64,000 bases of DNA from Amycolatopsis cihanbeyliensis (GTDB lineage: Bacteria; Actinomycetota; Actinomycetes; Mycobacteriales; Pseudonocardiaceae): the NCBI RefSeq assembly GCF_006715045.1, contig NZ_VFML01000002.1, forward strand, positions 868,001-932,000, given 5' to 3'. Shown here piece after piece: positions 35,593-44,036 of the stretch (the first letter of the stretch is position 1; each line of letters begins with the position of its first letter). The translations under genes were made by a program, and so were the position numbers. The notes under the pieces are model-generated. The model saw only the letters and a program-made list of their open reading frames with translations, had not been told where the DNA came from and searched no databases.

Positions 35593-36371
35593 GCCTGCGC
35601 CCCGAGGAAGTACGTGAGATAGCGGGAGTCGACCCGGTGGAGATCCAGCAGCATGAAGAAGTCGGCGACGCCGAAGTCCGGGTCGTGCGCGGGCGGACCG
35701 CAGACCACCGCGCCGAGCCGGAGGTACCCCTTCAGCAGCGGGGGCAGCACGGCGCGCCGCGGACGTTCGATCCCGTCCGCCCGCCAGGGATCGAGCGGCA
35801 CGACCCGCTCGTGCTCCGCGCCGTAGTGCCTGCGCAGGACGGTGTCCCAGACCCCGGCCGCGTAGCCGCCACCGTCGGCGAGCGGCACCGAGGCGCAGCC
35901 GGCGAGGTAGCGGTGCCCGGACAGCAACATGTACCGGGCGATGCCGGCCCACACCAGGCTGACCGCCGCGCCGCTACGGTGCGCGGCGTGCACGCAGGAC
36001 CGACCGGTCTCCACCAGCGAACCGCGCAACCGGGCCAGCGCGGTCAGGTCGAACTCGGTCTCGGCGTAGAGCCTGCCCGCCCTGGCCGCCCGCTCGGGTG
36101 GCAGCATCCGGTAGGTTCCGACGATCTCGCCGCTGCCGTCGTCCCGCACGACGAGGTGGTCGCAGAACTCGTCGAACTCGTCCACGTCCAGGCCGGGCTC
36201 CGGCGAGTGCAGGCTCGCCCCCATCTCCTCGGCGAAGACCTGGTACCGAAGCCGCTGCGCGGCGAGAACCTCGGCGTTGTCGTGCGCGACGAGCAGGGAG
36301 TACCGGGGCGCACCCGCCGGTAGTTCCACACCCGTCTGATCAGTGCTGACGAGCACCTCGGACCGCGTCAT
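35589..36371 (-). CDS. olsB: GNAT N-acyltransferase (OlsB-type)
   Basis: 260 residues of the hemolysin/OlsB-like GNAT group: LRYQVFAEEMGA, EFDEFCDHLVVRD, IVGTYRMLPPERA, TEFDLTALARL, ETGRSCVHAAHRSGAAVSLVWAGIARYML, KGYLRLGAVVCGPPAHDPDFGVADFFMLLD. OlsB attaches a 3-hydroxyacyl chain from ACP to ornithine. Start ATG 36371. First gene of a two-gene operon with the O-acyltransferase. Confidence 0.78.
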   Translation of the reverse strand: MTRSEVLVSTDQTGVELPAGAPRYSLLVAHDNAEVLAAQRLRYQVFAEEMGASLHSPEPGLDVDEFDEFCDHLVVRDDGSGEIVGTYRMLPPERAARAGRLYAETEFDLTALARLRGSLVETGRSCVHAAHRSGAAVSLVWAGIARYMLLSGHRYLAGCASVPLADGGGYAAGVWDTVLRRHYGAEHERVVPLDPWRADGIERPRRAVLPPLLKGYLRLGAVVCGPPAHDPDFGVADFFMLLDLHRVDSRYLTYFLGAQA

Positions 36372-36460
36372 GCCCTAGGTGTACCCGGCACCGACGGACC
36401 ACGAGGAGTGCCATCCCATGACCGCTCGATGCACAGTCCGTTAACACCCGGTTCGGCCCT

Positions 36461-36504
36461 CCGCGGTGAGTGCCCGGTTCGCGGGAACGGGGCACTCACC
36501 GCGG
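36461..36504. terminator. Terminator hairpin after etfA
   Basis: Perfect 15-bp arms CCGCGGTGAGTGCCC at 36461-36475 and its complement at 36490-36504, loop 14 nt. It starts 9 bp past the etfA stop on the minus strand. Confidence 0.85.
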
Positions 36505-36513
36505 TCCGGGTGG

Positions 36514-37473
36514 TCAGCCCTTGCGCTTGGTGACTTCCTCGGTGAGTTGGGGAGCCACCTTGAACAGGTCGCCGACCACCCCGAAGTCGGCGACCTCGAA
36601 GATCGGCGCCTCCGGGTCCTTGTTCACCGCGACGATCGTCTTCGAGGTCTGCATACCGGCGCGGTGCTGGATGGCGCCGGAGATCCCGAGCGCCACGTAG
36701 AGCTGCGGCGAGACCGTCTTACCGGTCTGCCCCACCTGGAACTGCGCCGGGTAGTACCCGGAGTCCACCGCGGCACGGGAAGCGCCGACGGCCGCGCCGA
36801 GCGAGTCGGCGAGCTTCTCCACCACGTCGAACTGCTCGGCCGAACCGACGCCACGGCCACCGGAGACGACGATCGACGCCTCGGTCAGCTCCGGCCGGTC
36901 CCCGCCGACGACCGGCTCGACACCGGTGATCTTGGCGGACTTGGCCGGGTCCACCGCGGGCACGTCCAGCGGCTCCTCCGCGGCCGCGCCCTCGGCCTGC
37001 TCGGCGTCCACGCTGCCCGGGCGCACGGAGATCACCGGCGCGCCCTTGGCGGACTTGGACTTCACCGAGTACGCGCCGCCGAAGACGGACTGGTCGACGG
37101 TGCCGTCGGCGTGCACGTCGACCACGTCCACCAGCAGCCCCGCCTCCAGCCGGGCGGCCAGCCGCGCGGACACCTCCTTGCCCTCCGCGGTCGCCGGCAC
37201 CAGCACGGCGGCCGGGGATGCCTTCGCCGCCGCGGCGGCCAGCGCGTCGACCTTCGGCGTGACCAGGTAACCCGTGGCGTCCTCGGACTCGGCCACGTAC
37301 ACCTTCGCCGCCCCGTAGGACGCCAGCGCCTCCTTGACCTTGCCGGCCGTACCGGCGGTGCCCACCACCACGGCGGCCGCCTCGCCGAGCGCCCGTGCCG
37401 CGGTCAGCAGTTCGTAGGTGACCTTCTTGACCTCGCCGTCGACATGGTCGACGAGAACCAGTACCTCAGCCAT
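36514..37473 (-). CDS. etfA: Electron transfer flavoprotein alpha subunit
   Basis: 319 residues. The N-terminal domain is followed by the ETF-alpha signature in the C-terminal FAD domain: [75 protein letters not shown]. With EtfB it carries electrons from acyl-CoA dehydrogenases to the quinone pool. It follows etfB by 121 bp. Confidence 0.95.
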   Translation of the reverse strand: MAEVLVLVDHVDGEVKKVTYELLTAARALGEAAAVVVGTAGTAGKVKEALASYGAAKVYVAESEDATGYLVTPKVDALAAAAAKASPAAVLVPATAEGKEVSARLAARLEAGLLVDVVDVHADGTVDQSVFGGAYSVKSKSAKGAPVISVRPGSVDAEQAEGAAAEEPLDVPAVDPAKSAKITGVEPVVGGDRPELTEASIVVSGGRGVGSAEQFDVVEKLADSLGAAVGASRAAVDSGYYPAQFQVGQTGKTVSPQLYVALGISGAIQHRAGMQTSKTIVAVNKDPEAPIFEVADFGVVGDLFKVAPQLTEEVTKRKG

Positions 37474-37594
37474 ACGTTTCTTCGCTCCTTAAATCCCGCG
37501 AGGTCTCTCAGTGCCTGCCTGGAAACGCGCGGAACTCCGCCGCGCGCGCTCCTCCGCTCGCCACCGCAGGTCCCCGCACTTCTCGGGCGCTCGT

Positions 37595-38380
37595 TCAGAT
37601 GATCTTCTGGCTGACCAGGTACTCGGCGACCTTGCTGCCACCGTCGCCCTCGTCGTCGACCCGCTGGCCCGCCTGCCGCGGGGGCTTCGGGGCCGACTCG
37701 ACCACGGACGACCAGGCGTTGCCGAGGCCGACGGCACCGGCGTCCACGCCGAGGTCGGCGACGGTGAGGGTGTCCACCGGCTTCTTCTTGGCCGCCATGA
37801 TGCCCTTGAAGGAGGGGTAGCGCGGCTCGTTGATCTTCTCGCCGACGCTCACCAGCGCGGGAAGGGTGGCCTCGAGGTGGGTGATGCCCTCCTCGGTCTC
37901 CCGGTCCGCCTTGACGGTGGAGCCCTCCACGTTCAGCACCCGGACGTGGGTCAGCTGCGGGATACCGAGCAGCTCGGCCAGGACCGCGGGCACCGCGCCG
38001 CCGCGGCCGTCCGAGGCCTCGTTGCCCGCGATGATCAGGTCGTAGCCTTCGACCCGGCCGATGGCCGCGGCGATGACCCTGGCGGTGGCCAGCACATCCG
38101 AGCCGTGCAGCGCCTCGTCGGAGACGTGGATGGCCTTGTCGGCGCCCATCGAGAGGGCTTTGCGGATGGCGTCGGTCGCGCGGTCCGGGCCCACCGAGAC
38201 GACGGTGACCTCGCCCTCACCCGCTTCCTTGATCTTGAGCGCTTCCTCGACGGCCTTCTCGTTGATCTCGTCGAGTACGGCGTCGGCGGATTCACGGTCC
38301 AGGGTGTGGTCACCAGCCGTGAGCTTGCGCTCCGAATAGGTGTCCGGCACCTGCTTGACCAGGACGACGATGTTGGTCAT
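37595..38380 (-). CDS. etfB: Electron transfer flavoprotein beta subunit
   Basis: 261 residues from ATG 38380. ETF-beta pattern: VVLVKQVPDTYSERKL, VLDEINEKAVEEALKIKE, DLIIAGNEASDGRGGAVPAVLAELLGIP, VKADRETEEGITHLEATLPALVSV, NEPRYPSFKGIMAAKKKP. The 121-bp gap before etfA holds a degenerate family B fragment. Order etfB-etfA and the neighbours match Rv3029c-Rv3028c. Confidence 0.95.
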   Translation of the reverse strand: MTNIVVLVKQVPDTYSERKLTAGDHTLDRESADAVLDEINEKAVEEALKIKEAGEGEVTVVSVGPDRATDAIRKALSMGADKAIHVSDEALHGSDVLATARVIAAAIGRVEGYDLIIAGNEASDGRGGAVPAVLAELLGIPQLTHVRVLNVEGSTVKADRETEEGITHLEATLPALVSVGEKINEPRYPSFKGIMAAKKKPVDTLTVADLGVDAGAVGLGNAWSSVVESAPKPPRQAGQRVDDEGDGGSKVAEYLVSQKII

Positions 38381-38422
38381 GGGGCTTGTTCGACCTCCCG
38401 ATGATGGAGCGCTGCTAGCCAT

Positions 38423-38434
38423 TACTGGCCAGTA
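38423..38434. promoter_or_regulatory. Palindrome in the etfB/degV divergent gap
   Basis: Perfect 12-bp palindrome TACTGGCCAGTA, 43 bp upstream of the etfB start, in an AT-richer promoter region. It is a candidate operator for an unknown TetR-type regulator of fatty acid oxidation. Confidence 0.45.
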
Positions 38435-38633
38435 GATTAGGGGTAACCGGCCCGGTTGGCGCGCCGAGGTGATCGCATTCACCTGGAATGGCGAGTTATT
38501 GAGACGATAGTCCCGTTTATTCTACGGCCACCGGCCGGTAACAGGGGGATGGTCGCTACCTCCGGTGTGTCACCACACCCGTTCGGACGCACGGGACTAC
38601 TTCAAGTGGGTGTAACGAGTTAACCTGCCGAAC

Positions 38634-39473
38634 GTGCCCGTAGCAGTGATCACCGATTCGACCGCCTGCCTCCCCGAGCAGCTCGCTGCTCAGTGGGGAG
38701 TCGCGGTCGTGCAGGTCCAGATCCGCGTGGGTGACCGGACTGACGACGAGAACCGGTTCGACCGTGCCGAACTGATCGAGTCGTTGCGTGCGGGTGAACC
38801 GGTTTCCACCGCACCACCCGATCAGGGTGCGTTCTTCTGGACCTATCAGCAAGCAGCCAGCCAGGGCGCGGATGCCATCGTCAGCGTGCACATCTCCGGC
38901 CGGATGTCCCAGACGGTGGAGGCCGCGCGAGCGGCGGCGCAGCAGGTCCAGATACCGGTGCACGTGGTGGACAGCGCCACCACCGGGATGAGCCTCGGGT
39001 TCGCGGTGCTCTCCGCGGCCCGCGCGGCGGCGGCCGGGGCGCACACCCGCCGGGTCATCGAGGTGACCGAGTGGCGCTGCTCCGCCAGCACCGAACTGAT
39101 CTACGTGGACACCCTGGAGTACCTGCGCAAGGGCGGACGCATCGGTGCCGCGTCCGCCTTCGTCGGCACGGCGCTGTCCCTGAAGCCGCTGCTCACCGTG
39201 TACCGCGGCGAGGTCGCACCGGTGACAAGGGTGCCAGGGGCCAAACGCGCGCTGGCCAAGCTGACCGACCTCGCGGTGGAGCGGGCGGGTCCCCGTCCGG
39301 TGGACATGGCGATCGCCTGTGCCGCCCCCTCCGCGCGGGAGATGGCGGTGGTGCGGCAGCTCCGCGAGCAGGTCCGGGACCTGCGGGAGATCACCCTGGT
39401 CCAGGCCAGCACGGTGATCGGGGCGCATGTGGGCCCCGGCGCGCTCGGCATTACCGTAGCGCCTGTCCTGTGA
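38634..39473 (+). CDS. DegV family fatty-acid-binding protein
   Basis: 279 residues. DegV pattern: VITDSTACLPEQLAAQWGVAVVQVQ, STAPPDQGAFF, VSVHISGRMSQT, VVDSATTGMSLGFAVL, YVDTLEYLRKGGRIG, SLKPLLTVYRGEVAPVTRV. DegV/FakB proteins present fatty acids to a kinase for membrane lipid synthesis, though actinobacterial members lack proven partners. GTG start 38634; divergent from etfB across 253 bp. Confidence 0.85.
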   Translation: MPVAVITDSTACLPEQLAAQWGVAVVQVQIRVGDRTDDENRFDRAELIESLRAGEPVSTAPPDQGAFFWTYQQAASQGADAIVSVHISGRMSQTVEAARAAAQQVQIPVHVVDSATTGMSLGFAVLSAARAAAAGAHTRRVIEVTEWRCSASTELIYVDTLEYLRKGGRIGAASAFVGTALSLKPLLTVYRGEVAPVTRVPGAKRALAKLTDLAVERAGPRPVDMAIACAAPSAREMAVVRQLREQVRDLREITLVQASTVIGAHVGPGALGITVAPVL

Positions 39474-39543
39474 CCGGCACTGGCGGCGGCGCCCGCACGT
39501 TTGGATGATTGCGGTATCGGACACGAGCACCGGAGGTCTCGAG

Positions 39544-39738
39544 ATGCCATCACTGTTCAGCAAGGCGGCCAAGCTCGCCGCTTACGCCCGGAGCCCGCAG
39601 GGCCGCAAGGTCATCAACCAGGCCAAGGAACTCGCCAACGACCCCCGCCGCCGCGCGCAGGCCAAGGAGATGCTGAACAAGCTGCGGGACCGCACCGGTG
39701 GCAAGGGCGAAGGCAACCCTCCCCCGCCGCCGCGCTGA
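39544..39738 (+). CDS. Small basic conserved hypothetical protein
   Basis: 64 residues, helical and basic (FSKAAKLAAYARSPQGRKVINQAKELANDPRRRAQAKEMLNKL), ending in a poly-Pro tail. Start ATG 39544 has GGAGGT seven bases upstream. Similar small proteins are common in actinomycetes, without known function. Lies between degV and the methyltransferase gene. Confidence 0.65.
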   Translation: MPSLFSKAAKLAAYARSPQGRKVINQAKELANDPRRRAQAKEMLNKLRDRTGGKGEGNPPPPPR

Positions 39739-39785
39739 GCGCACCGGCAGGGCGCCCGCCGGACGTGGGCCGTTAGGGTCCTGAC

Positions 39786-40571
39786 GTGAGCACCCCATCC
39801 ACCGAGGCGGCGGCGCGGGCGGCGACGCTGCACCTCAGCGGTGAGCGGACCGTCCCCGGCATCCCCGAGGAGAACTACTGGTTCCGCCGGCACGAGGCCG
39901 CTTACCGTGCCCTGCTCCCGCACTGCGCGGGCGCCACCGTGCTGGAAGCCGGCTGCGGTGAGGGCTACGGCGCCGGGATGATCGCGCGGGAGGCGGCAAG
40001 GGTGCTCGCCGTGGACTACGACGAGCAGGCGACGGCGCACGTGGTCGACCGCTACCCACAGGTCTCGGCCGTGCGGGCCAACCTGGCGTTCCTCCCGGTC
40101 GGCACCGGCGCCGCGGACGTGGTGGCGAACTTCCAGGTGATCGAGCACCTGTGGGACCAGGAAGGGTTCCTCGCCGAATGCCTGCGGGTGCTCCGGCCCG
40201 GCGGGAAGCTACTGGTCACCACCCCGAACCGGCTGACCTTCACCCCGGACTCCGACACCCCGCTGAATCCGTATCACACCAGGGAACTCGCACCGTCCGA
40301 ACTGGACGATCTGCTACGGGCGGCCGGGTTCGAGGTCGAGCTGCTGCACGGGCTGCACCACGGACCGGCGCTACGGGAGCTCGACCGGCGCCACGGCGGC
40401 TGCATCATCGACGCGCAACTGGAGGTCGTGATGGGCTCCCTGCCCGGCCAGGCCGACTGGCCCGCCGACCTGTTGGCGGACGTCACGGCGATCGGCGCGG
40501 ACGACTTCCGGATCGACGGCGAGGAACCGGACACCAGCCTGGACCTGGTCGCCGTGGCGGTGGCCCGGTGA
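39786..40571 (+). CDS. Class I SAM methyltransferase (Rv3030-like)
   Basis: 261 residues. SAM motif I LEAGCGEGYGAG (about 52-63), Asp at the end of strand 2 (VLAVDYDEQ), motif II-III VVANFQVIEHLWD and LLVTTPNR. It lies directly before the GH57 gene, as Rv3030 does before Rv3031 in M. tuberculosis, where this locus is tied to methylglucose lipopolysaccharide. A sugar-methylating role is therefore inferred. GTG start at 39786. Confidence 0.82.
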   Translation: MSTPSTEAAARAATLHLSGERTVPGIPEENYWFRRHEAAYRALLPHCAGATVLEAGCGEGYGAGMIAREAARVLAVDYDEQATAHVVDRYPQVSAVRANLAFLPVGTGAADVVANFQVIEHLWDQEGFLAECLRVLRPGGKLLVTTPNRLTFTPDSDTPLNPYHTRELAPSELDDLLRAAGFEVELLHGLHHGPALRELDRRHGGCIIDAQLEVVMGSLPGQADWPADLLADVTAIGADDFRIDGEEPDTSLDLVAVAVAR

Positions 40572-40583
40572 GCGGCTCCGAGG

Positions 40584-40742
40584 GCCTGTTCCTGAACTGA
40601 ACTTGCTGCTCGAGGCAAGCGGAAGAACTCGCGCGGCGCAGCCCACGGGCGGCGAGGCCGGGCGCACGACCTGCGAAGGTGGCGATGATGACGAAGTCCG
40701 AGCCCGGCCGAGCCGACCGTGTCGCGAGTTTGGGAGCAAGCA
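40584..40742 (+). repeat. Dispersed ~165-bp element, family B, copy 3
   Basis: Matches 27520-27687 directly and 10874-11051 in reverse. It begins 13 bp after the methyltransferase stop with GCCTGTTCCTGAAC and runs into the 5' end of the GH57 coding region, where its GAAGG and ATG appear to act as translation start. Confidence 0.8.
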
Positions 40743-42238
40743 CCGAGGGTACCTTCTGCCTGGTACTGCACAGCCACCTGCCGTGGCTGGCACACCACGG
40801 CTCCTGGCCGGTCGGCGAGGAATGGCTCTACCAGGCGTGGGCGCATTCCTACCTGCCGGTGACGGACCTGCTGCGCCGCTTCGCCGAGGAGGGCAAGCGG
40901 GATGTGCTCACCCTCGGGGTCACCCCGGTGCTGGCCGCGCAGCTGGACGACCCGTACTGCCTGCGTGCCTTCCACGAGTGGCTCGGCAACTGGCAACTGC
41001 GCGCCCGGCATGCCGCCACCCTGTGGCAGGGCGAGGAACTGCTCAGCGCGTTGGCCACCGACGAGTACCGTGCCGCCTCGGGCGCGTTGCGCGATTTCGA
41101 AACTCGCTGGCGACACGGCTTCTCCCCGATCCTGAGATCCTTAGTGGACTCCGAGGTGGTCGAACTGCTCGGCGGCCCGCTCGCGCATCCCTTCCAGCCG
41201 TTGCTGGACGAGCGCCTCCGCGCCTTCGCGCTGCGCGGCGGGCTCGCCGACGGCCTGCTCCGCGTCGGCCACCGTCCACAGGGGATCTGGGCACCGGAGT
41301 GCGGTTACGCCCCGGGGATGGAGGACGGCTATGCGGCGGCCGGGGTGGGGCACTTCCTCGTCGACGGGCCCTCGCTGCGCGGGGACACCTCGGCCGCGCG
41401 CACCGTCGGCTCCTCGGAGGTGGTGTGCTTCGGCCGGGACCTGGAGGTCACCTACCGGGTGTGGTCGCCGAAGGCGGGCTATCCCGGCCACTCCTCCTAC
41501 CGTGACTTCCACACCTGGGCGCACGAGGTCGGGCTGAAGCCGTCCCGGGTCACCGGCAAGCAGGTTCCCCCGCACGAAAAGGCGCCCTACGAGCCGGCAC
41601 TGGCCGCGGACACCCTGCGGCTGCACGTCAAGGACTTCGTGGACACCGTGGTCACCCGGTTGCGCGAGCTGCGCGAACGGCACGGCAGGGAGTCGCTGGT
41701 GGTGGCCGCCTACGACACCGAACTGTTCGGGCACTGGTGGCACGAGGGCCCCGCCTGGCTGGAGGCGGTGCTGCGCGCGCTGCCGGAGGCCGGGGTCCGG
41801 GTGACCACGCTGCGCGGCGCGCTGGCGGCCGGTCACCTCGGCGGCCCGGTGGACCTGCCCGCGTCCTCATGGGGCTCAGGCAAGGACTGGCGGGTCTGGG
41901 ACGGCGAGCAGGTCGCCGATATGGTGCGGGCGAACGCCGGGCTGCAGGAACGCCTGCTCCCCGCGCTGGACGGGATGGACCGCACGGTCCGCGACCCGGC
42001 ACGCGACCAGCTGGTCACCGAGGCGCTGCTGTCGTTGTCCAGCGACTGGGCGTTCATGGTCACCAAGGACTCGGCCGCGGACTACGCCCGCCGCCGCGCG
42101 CGGGTGCACACCGAACGCTTCGACGAGCTGGCCGGGCTCCTGCGCGCGGGCCGCGGGGACGAGGCGGTCCGCCGCGCGGCGGCCCTGCGTGCCGAGGACG
42201 GCCCGTTCGGCCGCCTCGACGCCCGCGACCTTCGCTGA
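40685..42238 (+). CDS. GH57 glucan branching-type enzyme (Rv3031-like)
   Basis: 517 residues. GH57 motifs: LVLHSHLPWLAHHG near the start, TLGVTPVLAAQL, catalytic Glu205 in GIWAPECGY and Asp344 in AAYDTELFGHWW, then SSWGSGKDWRVWDG. It closely follows M. tuberculosis Rv3031, linked to synthesis of methylglucose lipopolysaccharide alpha-glucan. The first 18 codons or so come from a family B repeat element; homologues start near GTFCLVLH. GTG 40679 and TTG 40730 are other possible starts. Confidence 0.85.
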   Translation: MMTKSEPGRADRVASLGASTEGTFCLVLHSHLPWLAHHGSWPVGEEWLYQAWAHSYLPVTDLLRRFAEEGKRDVLTLGVTPVLAAQLDDPYCLRAFHEWLGNWQLRARHAATLWQGEELLSALATDEYRAASGALRDFETRWRHGFSPILRSLVDSEVVELLGGPLAHPFQPLLDERLRAFALRGGLADGLLRVGHRPQGIWAPECGYAPGMEDGYAAAGVGHFLVDGPSLRGDTSAARTVGSSEVVCFGRDLEVTYRVWSPKAGYPGHSSYRDFHTWAHEVGLKPSRVTGKQVPPHEKAPYEPALAADTLRLHVKDFVDTVVTRLRELRERHGRESLVVAAYDTELFGHWWHEGPAWLEAVLRALPEAGVRVTTLRGALAAGHLGGPVDLPASSWGSGKDWRVWDGEQVADMVRANAGLQERLLPALDGMDRTVRDPARDQLVTEALLSLSSDWAFMVTKDSAADYARRRARVHTERFDELAGLLRAGRGDEAVRRAAALRAEDGPFGRLDARDLR

Positions 42239-42248
42239 ACACCCCAGC

Positions 42249-42353
42249 GTGTTTGCCGCCCACGCGCACGAGTTTGCCGCCCACGTCGGCGAGTTTGCCG
42301 CCCACGTCCGCGAGTTTGCCGCTCATGCGCCCGAGTTTGCCGTTACGGTGCGC
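42249..42353 (+). repeat. 21-bp tandem repeat, five units
   Basis: Five units with the frame GAGTTTGCCGCCCACGTCGGC at 42249, 42270, 42291, 42312 and 42333, differing mainly at the 3' side. It begins 10 bp after the GH57 stop and runs into the 3' end of the aldehyde dehydrogenase gene. A three-unit relative lies at 52198-52260, at the other side of the PKS region. Confidence 0.85.
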
Positions 42354-43995
42354 CCGCCCGCTCACCTGCCGAACCGGTCAGGCTGTCCCGTGGGTGCACC
42401 GGTTCGGTCGCGATGGCGACCCCCTGCAACCTGCTGGCCCGCAGGAACGGGTAGTTGGCCTCGCCGTGCGCGCCACCGCTGAGGCCGGTGCCCCCGTGGG
42501 TGGACAGGTACGGCACCGTCGCCAGGTGCGAGTCGTTCACCTTCAGCAGCCCGCCGTTGGTGACGGAGGCGACGAACCGGTCGATCACCCGCTCGTCCCG
42601 TGCCCACAGCGAGTTCCGCAACCCGTACTTGTTGCCGTTGACGAAGGTGATCGCCCGTTCCAGCAGGGAGTCGTCCGGGGCCTCCTCCGGCACGACGACC
42701 GAGAGCAGTGGGTAGAAGGTCTCCTCGCGGACCGCGGCGAGTTCGCGGGCGCCCTCGAGCCCGTCGACCCTGATGACCGTGGGTTCGAGGAACAACCCCT
42801 CCGGATCCGGGTTTCCGTCCAGGCCGATCCGCTCCCCACCACACACCTTGGCCGCGCCTGTGGCCAGCGCGTCCCCGAGGCAACGGAAGAACGCCGTCGT
42901 CCGGAGCACGGGGCTGAGCATGGTGTGTTCCTCGTCCGGGTCGCCGGGCCGCAGCTCGGCCGCGGCGGCCCGCACCCGCGCCAGCAGATCATCGGCGATG
43001 GCCGGATGCGCGAGCACGTACCTCGGCACCATGCACACCTGACCGGAGGCGTAGAAGGACTCCACGAGTGCCTCGGCGGCCCGGTCCAGATCGGCATCCC
43101 GCCAGACCAGCACACCGTCGTTTCCGGCCAGCTCGAGAATCGCTTTCTTACCTTTCTCGAGACACTTCCGCTCCAGCGCGATTCCATTTTCGCTAGAGCC
43201 GAAATAAAAAATGGAGTCCACCAGTGGGCTGTTCAACCATTGCGGCATGTGCACCTCGTAGTCGCCGCACAGGATGTTCAACGTCCCTGGTGGCGCCCCG
43301 CACGATTCCAGTGCCGGAAGCACGATCTCATGCAGCGCGTAACTCAACGACATCGGACAGGACTGCGGCACCCGCACCACCATCGTGTTGCCCGCGACCA
43401 GTGCGAGACAGGCGAACACCCCGGTGAGCGGGGTGTTGAACGGTGGGTCGACACACACCACCCCGTCCGGGTTCCGGCGCAGGACGAGACGTCGTCCCCC
43501 GCGCTCCCACTCGCGGTACATCAGCGAGTGGAACTCCTGGAACGCCGTGTCGTCGTACGAACACAACACCGAGTTGAACTGCGCCTCGACCAGGACCCCC
43601 GGGCATCCCTCCGCCCGCAGGATCGCCCCCAGCTCCGCCCGCCGGGCGAGGAAGCGGTCCCTGATGACACTCACCATGGCCAGCCGCCGCGCCAGCGGGA
43701 CGGCCAGCCAGCGCGGCGCCGCGTCCGCCGCGGCCCGCAGTGCCGCCTCGCCGTGCTCCGCTGTGGACAGCGCACAGGAGCCGAGAACATGCCGATGGGC
43801 ATGCACCTCGTCCTCACCGCCCTCGCGCATTCGCCGCCACAAACCAATGGTTTCCGCCCGCTCCGGCTCGAGCACGGCACGCACGCTGATGCCGTAGGCC
43901 CGCTCGGCGGTATCGACCGGTTCACCGCCGATATGGAGCGGATAGTGTCGAACGGCGGATGAGGTCCTGCTTTCCGCTGGAGCGGTATTCGTCAT
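42343..43995 (-). CDS. Aldehyde dehydrogenase superfamily enzyme
   Basis: 550 residues, ALDH fold. Glu in LELAGNDGVLVW (about 315), catalytic Cys in YASGQVCMVPRYV (about 345), and the C-terminal FVNGNKYGLRNSLWA block. NNHxxV-type cofactor residues are unusual and the N-terminal 70 residues are extra, so it is a divergent member; it could reduce or oxidise an acyl group such as the polyketide product. The middle (43140-43230) is AT-rich for this genome. It diverges from the Tat protein gene across 41 bp. Confidence 0.75.
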   Translation of the reverse strand: MTNTAPAESRTSSAVRHYPLHIGGEPVDTAERAYGISVRAVLEPERAETIGLWRRMREGGEDEVHAHRHVLGSCALSTAEHGEAALRAAADAAPRWLAVPLARRLAMVSVIRDRFLARRAELGAILRAEGCPGVLVEAQFNSVLCSYDDTAFQEFHSLMYREWERGGRRLVLRRNPDGVVCVDPPFNTPLTGVFACLALVAGNTMVVRVPQSCPMSLSYALHEIVLPALESCGAPPGTLNILCGDYEVHMPQWLNSPLVDSIFYFGSSENGIALERKCLEKGKKAILELAGNDGVLVWRDADLDRAAEALVESFYASGQVCMVPRYVLAHPAIADDLLARVRAAAAELRPGDPDEEHTMLSPVLRTTAFFRCLGDALATGAAKVCGGERIGLDGNPDPEGLFLEPTVIRVDGLEGARELAAVREETFYPLLSVVVPEEAPDDSLLERAITFVNGNKYGLRNSLWARDERVIDRFVASVTNGGLLKVNDSHLATVPYLSTHGGTGLSGGAHGEANYPFLRASRLQGVAIATEPVHPRDSLTGSAGERAGAP

Positions 43996-44036
43996 GGTCC
44001 TACTTTCGGGTCAATTTTCACCGGGACACCGAGAGG

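Noticed and set aside
42249..42353. Tandem array considered as CRISPR
   Set aside because: Units are 21 bp back to back without spacers and no cas genes are near.
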